From: Streptomyces mangrovisoli
GTDB lineage: Bacteria > Actinomycetota > Actinomycetes > Streptomycetales > Streptomycetaceae
Reading direction: 5' to 3'
Assembly (NCBI RefSeq): GCF_000974985.2
Contig: NZ_LAVA02000151.1
Span: forward strand, 1 to 49,130
DNA length: 49,130 nt
The position numbers and the translations under genes are program-made. Positions 1 through 8,030 of this stretch are shown in pieces (position 1 is the first letter of the stretch; every line of letters begins with the position of its first letter). The notes below the pieces were generated by a model. It saw nothing but the letters and a program-made list of their open reading frames with translations, ran no database searches and was not told the DNA's origin.

Positions 1-14
1 CTCCCGACCCCCTC

Positions 15-43
15 TTGACCCCCCTCCGCAGCCCACCTAGCCT
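15..43 (+). promoter_or_regulatory. Candidate sigma-70-type promoter of the permease operon
   Basis: TTGACC at 15-20 and TAGCCT at 38-43 are separated by 17 bases, which fits a vegetative HrdB-type promoter. It would start transcription near base 50 and leave a leader of about 30 bases with an AGGGG ribosome site at about 66-70 before the ATG at 79. Read by eye only. Confidence 0.5.
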
Positions 44-78
44 CGGCTGGAAACAGCTGGACAGGCAGGGGTGCGACG

Positions 79-1596
79 ATGACGGACCCGTACGACAGAC
101 CCCCGGCCGACGCGGCGGACGGTGCCGGCCGCCGGCCCCTTCAAGTGGAGACCCACGGTCTCGACGTCATCGGCGACGCCGAGCGCAAGGGCACGCCCCG
201 CACGCTGTTCTGGCCCTGGTTCGGCGCCAACGTCTCGATCCTCGGCCTGAGTTACGGCGCCTTCGCCCTCGGCTTCGGCATCTCGTTCTGGCAGGCGCTG
301 GCCGCCGGAGCGATCGGCATCGTCTTCTCCTTCCTCCTCTGCGGGTTCGTCGCGGTCGCGGGCAAGCGCGGCTCGGCCCCGACGATGGTGCTCAGCCGCG
401 CCGCGTACGGCGTGCGCGGCAACCGGCTGCCTTCGGTGGTCTCCTGGGTGCTCACCGTCGGCTGGGAGACCGTCCTCATCGCCCTCGCCACCATGGCCAC
501 CGCGACCGTCTTCGACCGGCTGGGACCGGGCGGCGGCACCGGGACCGAAGTGGTCGCGCTCGTCGTGGTGGGCGCCCTGACCGTCGGCGGCGGCGTCATG
601 GGCTTCGACCTGATCATGCGGTTGCAGACGCTGATCACCGTGGTCACCGGCGTCCTCACCGTCGTCTACATCGTGCTGGTCGCCGACCACATCCACTGGG
701 ACACCGTCCGCGCGATCCCCGCGGGCAGCGCAGAGGAGTTCATCGGCGCCCTCGTCTTCATGATGACCGGCTTCGGCCTCGGCTGGGTCAACGCCGCCGC
801 CGACTACTCCCGTTACCTGCCCCGGAACTCCTCCAGCCGCGGCGTGGTCGCCTGGACCACGTTCGGCTCCTCGCTCGCCCCACTGCTCCTGCTCGTGTTC
901 GGCCTGCTCCTCGCCGGGTCCTCCGAAGGTCTCAGCAAAGCCGTCGCCGCCGACCCCATCGGCGCGCTGACGACGATCCTGCCCACCTGGTTCCTCGCCC
1001 CGTTCGCCGTCGTGGCCGTGCTCGGCCTGGTCGGCGGCGCCGTGCTGGACATCTACTCCTCCGGACTCGCCCTGCTCTCCGCCGGGTTGAGGATCCCGCG
1101 CTACCTCGCCGCGGGGGTCGACGGCGTTCTCATGCTCGCGGGCTCGGTCTACATCGTCTTCTACGCCGACGACTTCCTCGGCCAGTTCATGGGGTTCCTC
1201 ACCACACTCGGCGTCCCCATCGCCGCCTGGTGCGGCATCATGCTCGCCGACATCGCCCTGCGCCGCCGCGACTACGACGAGGGCGACCTCTACCGCCCGC
1301 GCGGCCGCTACGGCGACGTACCGCCCGCCCCGCTGCTGCTCACGCTCGCGGCCACCGCGGCCGGCTGGGGCCTGGTCACCAACACGGCTGCGGGCTGGCT
1401 GAATTGGCAGGGCTATCTGCTCGGTCCGCTCGGTCTCGGCGGCAGGTCCGGCGACTGGGCCTACGCCAACCTCGGAGTGCTGGTCGCGCTCGCCCTCGGC
1501 TTCCTCGGCGCCCTCCTCCCCGGGCGGACGCGGGTGCGCGAGCAGGAGACGCGGACGCCGAGCGGGGCCTCGGCCGAGGAGGCCCTGCGCTCGTGA
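79..1596 (+). CDS. NCS1-family nucleobase permease (cytosine/purine permease type)
   Basis: A 505-residue membrane protein, the usual length for the NCS1 nucleobase:cation symporters. After a hydrophilic N-terminus of about 45 residues it has roughly 12 hydrophobic segments, beginning with the family-typical stretch around FWPWFGANVS and a glycine-rich first helix. The family imports cytosine, allantoin, hydantoins or purines with H+ or Na+. The stop codon overlaps the GTG of the next gene, a cysteine hydrolase, and a peptidase follows, so the operon probably takes up and breaks down a nitrogen-containing compound. The exact substrate cannot be read from the sequence. ATG is preceded by AGGGG. 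Confidence 0.85.
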   Translation: MTDPYDRPPADAADGAGRRPLQVETHGLDVIGDAERKGTPRTLFWPWFGANVSILGLSYGAFALGFGISFWQALAAGAIGIVFSFLLCGFVAVAGKRGSAPTMVLSRAAYGVRGNRLPSVVSWVLTVGWETVLIALATMATATVFDRLGPGGGTGTEVVALVVVGALTVGGGVMGFDLIMRLQTLITVVTGVLTVVYIVLVADHIHWDTVRAIPAGSAEEFIGALVFMMTGFGLGWVNAAADYSRYLPRNSSSRGVVAWTTFGSSLAPLLLLVFGLLLAGSSEGLSKAVAADPIGALTTILPTWFLAPFAVVAVLGLVGGAVLDIYSSGLALLSAGLRIPRYLAAGVDGVLMLAGSVYIVFYADDFLGQFMGFLTTLGVPIAAWCGIMLADIALRRRDYDEGDLYRPRGRYGDVPPAPLLLTLAATAAGWGLVTNTAAGWLNWQGYLLGPLGLGGRSGDWAYANLGVLVALALGFLGALLPGRTRVREQETRTPSGASAEEALRS

Positions 1597-2246
1597 CCGA
1601 ACGCGGACCCGAAGAGTCCGAACGCGGACGCGGATTCGGACCCGAATCCGCAGCCGAATCCGGACCCGAATCCGGACCCACTCCGCTGTCGGCCTCCGCG
1701 CATCTGGCCGTCATCGACATGCAGCGTGTCTTCGCCGACTCCGAAAGTCCCTGGGCGACGCCGGACTTCGACCGGGCCGCGGCCGGTGTGCGGCGGCTGC
1801 TGCCCGCGTTCGGGGACCGCGTCACGTTCACCCGGTTCCTCGCGCCGAAGGAACCGGCCGGGGCCTGGCGGGCGTACTACGACCGCTGGTCCTTCGCCCG
1901 CCGGCCACCGGACGCGGAACTCTGGTCACTGCACGAGGAGTTCGCCGCCACGGCCCATCATGTGCTGGACGCGACGACGTTCGGGAAGTGGACCCCCGAA
2001 CTGGCCGCTCGCACAGGCCCGGTGGGCCGACTCGTCCTCGCCGGCGTCAGCACCGACTGCTGCGTGCTGTTCACCGCGCTGGCCGCCGCCGACGCCGGGA
2101 TCGAGGTGCTCGTGGCCGCCGACGCGTGCGCCGCCGGGGACGACGACGCGCACGCCAGGGCGCTCCATCTGCTCGACCTCCACCGGCCGTTGATCCGTGT
2201 GGTGACGGTCGACGAACTGCTCGGCGCCGACGCCATCCCGGTCTGA
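1593..2246 (+). CDS. Isochorismatase-family cysteine hydrolase
   Basis: 217 residues from a GTG that overlaps the permease stop (GTGA). The isochorismatase-fold triad is visible: Asp42 in VIDMQ, Lys132 in FGKW, and the nucleophile Cys157 in STDCCV. Members hydrolyse amides, ureas or vinyl ethers (N-carbamoylsarcosine, biuret, nicotinamide, isochorismate). Next to an NCS1 permease, an amidase acting on an imported nitrogenous compound is the best guess. Residues 8-32 are a low-complexity Gly/Pro/Glu/Ser stretch encoded by imperfect DNA repeats (about 1610-1682), placed before the fold and probably dispensable; no better start was seen inside it. Confidence 0.82.
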   Translation: MTERGPEESERGRGFGPESAAESGPESGPTPLSASAHLAVIDMQRVFADSESPWATPDFDRAAAGVRRLLPAFGDRVTFTRFLAPKEPAGAWRAYYDRWSFARRPPDAELWSLHEEFAATAHHVLDATTFGKWTPELAARTGPVGRLVLAGVSTDCCVLFTALAAADAGIEVLVAADACAAGDDDAHARALHLLDLHRPLIRVVTVDELLGADAIPV

Positions 2247-2266
2247 CCGGTCGAGGAGGACCGACG

Positions 2267-2989
2267 ATGCCCGCGACACCGCCCCCGCGCCACGTCGCCC
2301 TGCTCGGCGGAGGCTTCTCCACCGATCGCGACGGCCTTCTCGACGACTGGGTTCTGGAGCGGGCCCGCAGCGGTCGGCCCAAGGTGTGCTTCCTGGCCAC
2401 CGCGAGCGGTGACGCGCCCGCCTACGTCGAACTCTTCCGTACGGCGTTCGCCTCCCGGAGCGGGTGCGAGACCTCCGTACTGCCCTTGTTCCAACGGGAC
2501 TTGGACGACGACGCGCTGCGCGCCCGGCTCCTCGCGCAGGATGTCGTCTACGTCGGCGGCGGCAACACGGCCAATCTGCTCGCCGTCTGGCGGGTGCACG
2601 GCGTGGACCGCCTGCTGCGCGAGGCCTACGACCGCGGCACGCTCCTGTGCGGTATCAGCGCGGGCGCCAACTGCTGGGCCGAAGGCTCCCACACGGACTC
2701 CTTCGGGCCGCTGACCTTCCTGCCCGACGGGCTGGGGCTGCTGCCGGGCTCGGTCTGCCCGCACTACGACAGCGAGCCGGGCCGCCGTCCCTCCTACCGC
2801 GCCGCGGTCGCCGACGGGTCGCTGCCCGCCGGATGGGCGGTCGAGGACGGCGCGGGCGCGCTGTTCACGGACGGTGCGCTCACGGAAGCCGTGAGTCGCG
2901 TTCCCGGTGCCGGGGTGTACCGGGTCGAGCCGGACGGTCGGGGCGGCAGCGTGGAACGGGCCCTGGCGGCTCGACTGCTGACCGCTTGA
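2267..2989 (+). CDS. Peptidase E-like (S51) serine peptidase
   Basis: 240 residues from an ATG preceded by GAGGAGGA (2253-2260). The protein has the class I glutamine amidotransferase-like fold of dipeptidase E: a GGGN motif at 97-100 and the nucleophile elbow GISAGAN with Ser131 instead of Cys. Dipeptidase E cleaves Asp-Xaa dipeptides; related proteins act on cyanophycin dipeptides. It lies 20 bases after the isochorismatase-like gene and is probably cotranscribed. A catalytic His in CPHYDSE (about 165) fits the family. Substrate uncertain. Confidence 0.82.
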   Translation: MPATPPPRHVALLGGGFSTDRDGLLDDWVLERARSGRPKVCFLATASGDAPAYVELFRTAFASRSGCETSVLPLFQRDLDDDALRARLLAQDVVYVGGGNTANLLAVWRVHGVDRLLREAYDRGTLLCGISAGANCWAEGSHTDSFGPLTFLPDGLGLLPGSVCPHYDSEPGRRPSYRAAVADGSLPAGWAVEDGAGALFTDGALTEAVSRVPGAGVYRVEPDGRGGSVERALAARLLTA

Positions 2990-3027
2990 GGGAGGCGGGG
3001 CAGGGAGGTAAGGCCCGCCCGTCCCGT

Positions 3028-3052
3028 CCCCCGCCCCGCCCCGCCCCGCCCC
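3028..3052. repeat. CCCCG pentamer tract
   Basis: Five successive CCCCG units lie 40 bases downstream of the peptidase stop. The minus strand therefore has five runs of four or more G, enough for a G-quadruplex, with the plus strand able to form an i-motif. It sits in the 269-base space before the SseB-like gene. Confidence 0.6.
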
Positions 3053-3086
3053 GCCGCGGACGGGCGCACGCGGCCCCGCCTCCCAA

Positions 3087-3125
3087 GCGGCGGCACATAG
3101 CGCCGGCACATAGCGGCGGCACATC
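3087..3125. repeat. Three 13-base tandem repeats
   Basis: Three consecutive units of consensus GCGSCGGCACATM, at 3087-3099, 3100-3112 and 3113-3125. They lie upstream of the SseB-like gene and just before a locally AT-richer stretch (3126-3170) that may hold its promoter. Confidence 0.75.
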
Positions 3126-3258
3126 TCCGATTTCTTCCGATCATCCGATCTTCCGGTACGGCGGAATGCTCCCGTCCGGTGTGGGTAGGCGTTCGGGACC
3201 GCGCCCGTGGACTTGGGGGTACGGGACGGCCACGACCGCCGCGATCAGGGGATTGACC

Positions 3259-3666
3259 ATGAACACACCCGCGAACGACAACACCGCCACACCGGCCCAG
3301 CGGGCACTGGACGCGCTCGCCGTGAACACCGAGGACTCGGTGGCGCTGGACACGCTCGCGAGCAGCGACGTCCTGGTGCCCGTCCCCGACGACGCCACCG
3401 ACGAGGACGTCTCCAACCCGGCCGCCGTGGCCCTGCCCGTGCTGGAACAGCCCAGCGGCGAGCAGGTCGTCCCGGTGTTCACCACCGAGGACGAGATGGT
3501 GGAACTGCTGCCCTTCGTCTCCCGATACCGTCTGGTGCCGCTCGGCGCGCTGGCCTCCCAGTGGCCGACCGGCGATCTCGCCCTCACCATCGACGGCAGT
3601 TCGTCGCACGGCCTCACGCTCACCTCGGAGGGGGTGCGCACCCTGCTGGTCCGGCCGCACGGCTGA
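3259..3666 (+). CDS. SseB-family protein
   Basis: 135 residues, starting at the ATG at 3259. The region VPVFTTEDEMVELLPF and the following beta/alpha pattern match the SseB N-terminal domain found singly or doubly in many actinobacterial proteins of unknown function. There is no signal peptide or membrane segment. The first 40 residues are acidic, Thr/Ala-rich and probably disordered. It is separated from the upstream operon by a repeat-bearing spacer and is probably transcribed alone. No specific role can be assigned. Confidence 0.7.
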   Translation: MNTPANDNTATPAQRALDALAVNTEDSVALDTLASSDVLVPVPDDATDEDVSNPAAVALPVLEQPSGEQVVPVFTTEDEMVELLPFVSRYRLVPLGALASQWPTGDLALTIDGSSSHGLTLTSEGVRTLLVRPHG

Positions 3667-3777
3667 GCCCGCCGCAGGGCTCGTCCGGCCCGCCGCCGAG
3701 CCCGCCGCGGGGCCGTCCCGCCCGCCCCGCCGAGCCCAGCGCACCATCACGGCCGTCACACGGTTCACAATGACCCC

Positions 3778-4890
3778 ATGGAATGGATCTCCGGCGTCGC
3801 GGGCGGGCTGATCCTGGGCGTGGTCCTGAGCAGCATCCTGCGCACGCTCGTGGTGCCGCGCGGTCTGTACTCCATGCTGGTCTTCCGGTGGTGGTGGGCG
3901 CTGCGCAGGGTGCTGCGCCTGGCCGCGCCCTCGGGCCGCTACGAGGCCATCGACCGCGCCCAGACCTGGCTCGCGCCGCTGATGCTCATCGGGATGCTCG
4001 CCACCTGGCTCGGCGGCGCGCTGCTCGGCTTCGGACTGCTGCTCTACGCGCTGTCCCCGCTGTCCTGGACGACCGCGTTCCGCGAGGCCGGCTCCAGCAT
4101 GTTCACCCTGGGCTTCGCCAGCGGCGCCCGGCTGCGGCTGTCCGTGCTGGACTTCGTCGCGGCGGCCACCGGGCCCGTCGTCATCGCCCTCCAGATCGCC
4201 TACCTGCCCACCCTCTACGCCGCCTACAACCGGCGCGAGCTGGAGGTCACCCTGCTCCAGTCCCGGGCCGGGGAGCCCGCCTGGGGACCGGAGATCCTCG
4301 CCCGGCAGTGGCTGGTCGACACCGAGACGGCGCTGCCCGAGCTGTACCGCTCCTGGGAGCGGCTGGCATCGGACATGGGGGAGAGCCACTCCACCTACCC
4401 GGTGCTGCTGGCCTTCCGCTCGCCGCGCCCGTACCGAAGCTGGCTGGTGGGGCTGATCGCCGTCATGGACGCCGCGGCCATGCAGCTCGCGCTCGCGCCG
4501 CGCACCGCGCCGCCGGAGGCCCGGCTGGTGCTGCGCGCCGGGTTCACGGCGCTGCGCGACATCGCCCGCTCGGTGCGCGCGGACTTCGACGAGGACCCGG
4601 CGCCCGACGCCCCGATCCAGCTGACGTTCGTCGAGTTCGACGCGGCGGTGGCCATGCTGGAGGCGACCGGTTTCCACGCCGAACGCCCCATCAAGGAGGC
4701 GTGGCCGCACTTCCACGGCTGGCGGGTCAACTACGAGGCGGTCGCGTACGAGTTGTGCCGCCGCTGCGACGCGGTGCCGGCGCTGTGGACCGGCCCGCGC
4801 GACTTCGCGTCGGCACCCGTCGCACCGCGCAGACCGGTGGACCGGCAACCGGGCGCGGACGGGCAACCGGGCGCGGACGGGCAGCCGTAG
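3778..4890 (+). CDS. Membrane protein with potassium-channel-like N-terminal half
   Basis: 370 residues. A first membrane segment (about 7-25) is followed by a basic stretch, a second segment (about 60-85), a short amphipathic pore-loop-like piece (FREAGSSMFTLGFASG, about 101-116) and a third segment (about 122-145), resembling two-helix ion channels although the filter is not TVGYG. The remaining 220 residues are soluble. No ribosome site is visible, and a CACAAT box at 3766-3771 would place the transcript start at or just before the ATG, so translation may be leaderless. The last 15 residues come from an 18-base tandem repeat. Function not established. Confidence 0.6.
   Translation: MEWISGVAGGLILGVVLSSILRTLVVPRGLYSMLVFRWWWALRRVLRLAAPSGRYEAIDRAQTWLAPLMLIGMLATWLGGALLGFGLLLYALSPLSWTTAFREAGSSMFTLGFASGARLRLSVLDFVAAATGPVVIALQIAYLPTLYAAYNRRELEVTLLQSRAGEPAWGPEILARQWLVDTETALPELYRSWERLASDMGESHSTYPVLLAFRSPRPYRSWLVGLIAVMDAAAMQLALAPRTAPPEARLVLRAGFTALRDIARSVRADFDEDPAPDAPIQLTFVEFDAAVAMLEATGFHAERPIKEAWPHFHGWRVNYEAVAYELCRRCDAVPALWTGPRDFASAPVAPRRPVDRQPGADGQPGADGQP
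4844..4887 (+). repeat. 18-base tandem repeat inside the 3' end of a gene
   Basis: Two exact 18-base units (4844-4861 and 4862-4879) plus 8 bases of a third encode repeated Gln-Pro-Gly-Ala-Asp-Gly hexapeptides at the C-terminus of the channel-like protein. Because the unit is a multiple of three, copy-number change would alter tail length without shifting frame. Confidence 0.8.
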
Positions 4891-4953
4891 CGCCGGGTGC
4901 GTCGATGTGCGGCGGCCGGACGGTCGTAGCGCGTGCGGGGTGTCCGTGTCCCA

Positions 4954-4973
4954 CGGGCCGAGCGGACGGCCCG
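4954..4973. terminator. Possible bidirectional terminator hairpin
   Basis: CGGGCC and GGCCCG are separated by 8 bases, between the convergent channel-like gene and the MarR gene. The stem is short and lacks a T tract, so the call rests mainly on position. Confidence 0.3.
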
Positions 4974-4999
4974 CCGCGGCGCCTCCCCGGCTGGATGTC

Positions 5000-5398
5000 C
5001 TACGGCCTGACCTGCGTCAGCATCCGCCCGAGGACCTCCCGTTGCAGCGGAAGCACCTCGGCGTGCAGCTCGCGACCCTTGCGCGTGAGCTCGACCCACA
5101 CCCCGCGCCGGTCCTCCGCGCACACGGAGCGCTCGACCAGGCCCTCCTTCTCCAGGCGCCCGATCAGCCGGGACAGGGCGCTCTGGCTCAGATGCACACG
5201 GCCGACCAGGTTCTGCACACGGCAGTGCTCGCCCTCCCGGTGCGACTCGGTGGCGAGGATGTCGAGCACCTCGAAGTCGCTGGCGCCCAGTCCGTGCGGG
5301 TGCAGGACCCGGTCGATCTCGCACATCGTGCGCGCGTGCACGGAAAGGATGTCCCGCCACTGCTCCTCGAGCCGGGAGTCGGCCGTCTTCGCTGCCAT
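5000..5398 (-). CDS. MarR-family transcriptional regulator
   Basis: 132 residues. The winged-helix core is clear: the recognition region HLSQSALSRLIGRLEKEGLVER (helix pair split by SRL, about 69-90) followed by the wing CAEDRRGVWVELT with the family-typical DRR. Helices at both ends would form the dimer interface. The ATG at 5398 is taken because the conserved fold begins soon after it. The gene is followed at its 5' side by a VOC protein on the same strand, which may be its target or effector-linked partner; no effector can be inferred. Confidence 0.85.
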   Translation of the reverse strand: MAAKTADSRLEEQWRDILSVHARTMCEIDRVLHPHGLGASDFEVLDILATESHREGEHCRVQNLVGRVHLSQSALSRLIGRLEKEGLVERSVCAEDRRGVWVELTRKGRELHAEVLPLQREVLGRMLTQVRP

Positions 5399-5507
5399 AC
5401 CCGCACGGTAACACCGTCCAGGACCGTCGTTGAGCGTGCAACTAGTGCGGGGGCCGGGGCGAGGGAGACCTCCGGGGGGCCTTCCTTCGCCCCGCGGCCC
5501 CACCCGC

Positions 5508-5858
5508 TCAGGCGCCCGTGTCCTCGAGCAGGCCGATGAAGTTGCCGTCCGCGTCCTTCACGGCGGCGATCAGGCGACCGCCGCCGACGTCCTTGACGTC
5601 CTCGTGCAGCTCCGCGCCGGCCTCCACGAGGGCGGCGACCCGCGCGCGGATGTCGTCGACGTGCCAGTACGGCACCGGGCCGGTGAGGCCGGCGGCGTGA
5701 CCGTTCGGGTTGAGGCCGATGTCGATGCCCGCGTCCTTGAAGCCGACGTAGTACGGCTGGTCCGCGTACGGCTCGGTGCCGAGCAGCGTGGTGAACAGGG
5801 CCTTGGCGGCGTTGACGTCCTTGACGGGGTAGATGATCGTCTTGACACCGGCGGTCAT
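5508..5858 (-). CDS. VOC-superfamily (glyoxalase/bleomycin-resistance fold) protein
   Basis: 116 residues, one vicinal-oxygen-chelate domain: an N-terminal beta-alpha module (KTIIYPVKDVNAAKALFTTLLG) and a C-terminal module ending in KDADGNFIGLLED, the usual place of the last metal ligand, here Gly-Leu-Leu-Glu. Related single-domain proteins bind drugs or act as lyases or isomerases; the substrate is not predictable. The GAGGAG ribosome site sits just before ATG 5858 and directly downstream of a seven-unit heptanucleotide repeat in the leader. Confidence 0.8.
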   Translation of the reverse strand: MTAGVKTIIYPVKDVNAAKALFTTLLGTEPYADQPYYVGFKDAGIDIGLNPNGHAAGLTGPVPYWHVDDIRARVAALVEAGAELHEDVKDVGGGRLIAAVKDADGNFIGLLEDTGA

Positions 5859-5874
5859 GGTTGACTCCTCGGTC

Positions 5875-5923
5875 GAAGGCTGAAGGCTGAAGGCTGAAGG
5901 CTGAGGGCTGAAGGTCGAAGGTG
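5875..5923. repeat. Heptanucleotide tandem repeat, seven units
   Basis: Four exact GAAGGCT units (5875-5902) followed by three variants (GAGGGCT, GAAGGTC, GAAGGTG). On the coding strand of the VOC gene this is repeated AGCCTTC, located 17 to 65 bases upstream of its ATG, so in the 5' leader or promoter. Confidence 0.9.
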
Positions 5924-6096
5924 GAAAACGTGGATCCGACGGGCTGCGTCGGTGATCCCACGCTAGGCCGCGGGGCCGTGAATCCGCTTCTTCGATCCTG
6001 ACCGCTTCCCGGAACCGCCCGCTCGGCCCATCTCGGCGGGCTTCCGCCTCTCGCCCGCCCTCCGGAGCCCGAGTCCCGCCCGCGCCGCCGCCGGCA

Positions 6097-7128
6097 TCAC
6101 GTCGACTCGCGCCGCACCAGTTCCGTGGGCAGGATCACCGCCGCCGCGTCCTCGCCGCCTATCTGCGCGAGCAGCACCCGGACCATCTCCGCGCTGATGC
6201 GGTCCCACGGCTGGCGGATGGTGGTCAGCGACGGGGTGGCCGCGGTCGCCGCGGGGGAGTCGTCGAAGCCCCCGACAGCGATGTCATCGGGCACCCGGCG
6301 GCCGGCCCGGCGCAGCGCCGCCAGCACGCCCTGGGCCATCAGGTCGGAGGCGACGAACACCGCGTCCACGTCCGGGGCCTGCGCGAGCAGCCGCTCGCCG
6401 CCCGCCTCGCCGCTGGCCCGGCTGTAGTCGCCGGGCACGATCAGCTTCTCGTCCACCTCGATGCCCGCCTCGGCGAGCACCTCCTTGTACCCGGCGAGCC
6501 GCTCGACACCGCCGGGGGTGTCGAGCGGGCCGGTGACGACGCCGATGCGCCGGTGGCCGAGCGAGACCAGGTGGCGCACCATGTCCCGGGCGCCGTCCCG
6601 GTCGTCCGCGGCCACATAGCTCACCTTGGAGCCGATCCCTATCGGCTTGCCGCACGCGACCAGCGGCACGCCCGCCTCGCGCAGCTCCAGCGCCACCGGG
6701 TCCCCGGAGTGGCTGGAGACCAGTAGCACGCCGTCGACGTGCCCGGCGGTGATGTAGCGGGTGATGCGCCGCCGTTCGTCCTCGGTGCCCGCGAGCATCA
6801 GCAGCAGCGGGATGTCGTGCGCGGCCAGCGCCTGGGTGCAGCCGCGCAGCAGGACGTTGAAGTTCGGGTCCTCGAAGAACCGTTCCTGGGGCTCCGTGAG
6901 CAGGAAGCCCACGGAGTCCGAGCGTCCGGTGATCAGCGAGCGGGCGTGCCGGTTGACGACGTAGCCCGTCTTGCGGATGGCCGCGTTGACGGCCTCCTGG
7001 GCGGCCGGGCTGACGTAGTGGCCGCCGTTGAGCACGCGCGAGACGGTGCCCCGTGAGACCCCCGCCTCGCGCGCCACGTCGTGGATCGTCGGCGGTCTGC
7101 GCCGGCCCCCCGTTTGGTTCATGGTCAC
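6097..7128 (-). CDS. LacI-family regulator of the galactan locus
   Basis: 343 residues. The LacI HTH is at about 14-33 (TIHDVAREAGVSRGTVSRVL), then the hinge helix and a periplasmic-binding-like sugar domain ending GGFDDSPAA...TTIRQP, typical of the family. The GTG at 7128 overlaps the stop of the upstream permease gene (GTGA), so translation is probably coupled; an ATG two codons later is the alternative. Being last in the ABC operon suggests self-control through the two operators at 10431-10498. By analogy with GanR of Bacillus, the inducer is probably galactobiose or a similar oligosaccharide; this is inference. Confidence 0.9.
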   Translation of the reverse strand: MTMNQTGGRRRPPTIHDVAREAGVSRGTVSRVLNGGHYVSPAAQEAVNAAIRKTGYVVNRHARSLITGRSDSVGFLLTEPQERFFEDPNFNVLLRGCTQALAAHDIPLLLMLAGTEDERRRITRYITAGHVDGVLLVSSHSGDPVALELREAGVPLVACGKPIGIGSKVSYVAADDRDGARDMVRHLVSLGHRRIGVVTGPLDTPGGVERLAGYKEVLAEAGIEVDEKLIVPGDYSRASGEAGGERLLAQAPDVDAVFVASDLMAQGVLAALRRAGRRVPDDIAVGGFDDSPAATAATPSLTTIRQPWDRISAEMVRVLLAQIGGEDAAAVILPTELVRREST

Positions 7129-8030
7129 GACTTTACGGCTCCCGACAGCAGATCAAGACTCCAGAAGCGTTGTACGACAAGGAAGAGGGCGATCAGCGGG
7201 ATCACCGCGAGGAACGCGCCCGTGATCACCAGTGTGTACAGCGCGGGCTGGTTGGATCCCTGGGCGAGCAGCGTGTACAGGCCGAGGGTGAGCGGGAAGC
7301 GCTCGTCGTTGCTGAGCATGATGTACGGCAGCAGGAAGTTGTTCCAGACCGCGACGAACTGGAACAGGAACACGGTCACCATGCCGGGGATCATCATCGG
7401 CAGGGCGATCCGCGTGAAGATCCGCCACTCGCCCGCGCCGTCCATCCGCGCGGCCTCCACCACGTCGCCGGGGACCGCCGCGGCGGCGTAGATCCGCGCG
7501 AGATAGACGCCGTACGGCGACAGGATCTGCGGGAGCAGCACGGACAGGTAGGAGTCCGTGACGTTGGCCTTGGCGAGCAGCAGGTACTGCGGGACCGCGA
7601 GGATCACCGGCGGCATGAGGACGCCGGCGAGCAGCACGTTGAAGACGCTCTCGCGGCCGCGGAAGCGGTAGGTGGCGAGGGCGAAGCCGCTGAGGGCGGA
7701 GACGCCGGTGGACAGCAGCGCGCCGAGGCCGGCGTAGAGGGCGGAGTTGCCCATCCAGCGCCAGTAGATGCCGTCGCGGTAGGCGCCGAGGTCCTTGAGG
7801 TTCTGGGTGAACCCGGTGCCCGGCAGGAAGGTGAACGTCGAGAACAGCTCGTGCCCCGACTTGGTGGAGGCGATCACCACCCAGGCGACCGGCAGCAGCG
7901 TGTAGACCGCGCCGAGGACCAGCGTGAGGGTGGGCACGAGCGCGATACGGCGGCGTGGGCGCGGGGCGCGGGCGGTGCCGGAGTCGGCTCCGGCCGCGGG
8001 TCCCGCCTCGCGCACGGCGAGCGAACTCAT
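7125..8030 (-). CDS. Sugar ABC transporter permease (GanQ/MalG type)
   Basis: 301 residues with six membrane segments and the binding-protein-dependent permease EAA loop (EAARMDGAGEWRIFTRIALP, about 190-209), which docks on the ATPase. CUT1-family position and size match the MalG-like partner. Its ATG overlaps the stop of the first permease (ATGA) and its stop overlaps the GTG of the regulator. The N-terminal 30 residues are basic and cytoplasmic. No ATPase gene is nearby. Confidence 0.9.
   Translation of the reverse strand: MSSLAVREAGPAAGADSGTARAPRPRRRIALVPTLTLVLGAVYTLLPVAWVVIASTKSGHELFSTFTFLPGTGFTQNLKDLGAYRDGIYWRWMGNSALYAGLGALLSTGVSALSGFALATYRFRGRESVFNVLLAGVLMPPVILAVPQYLLLAKANVTDSYLSVLLPQILSPYGVYLARIYAAAAVPGDVVEAARMDGAGEWRIFTRIALPMMIPGMVTVFLFQFVAVWNNFLLPYIMLSNDERFPLTLGLYTLLAQGSNQPALYTLVITGAFLAVIPLIALFLVVQRFWSLDLLSGAVKS

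Noticed and set aside
15..2246. A 743-codon open frame covering the permease gene in another frame
   Set aside because: Its first two thirds are Arg/Pro/Gly-rich, typical of an out-of-frame reading of GC-rich coding DNA; only the part from 1593 is a real gene.
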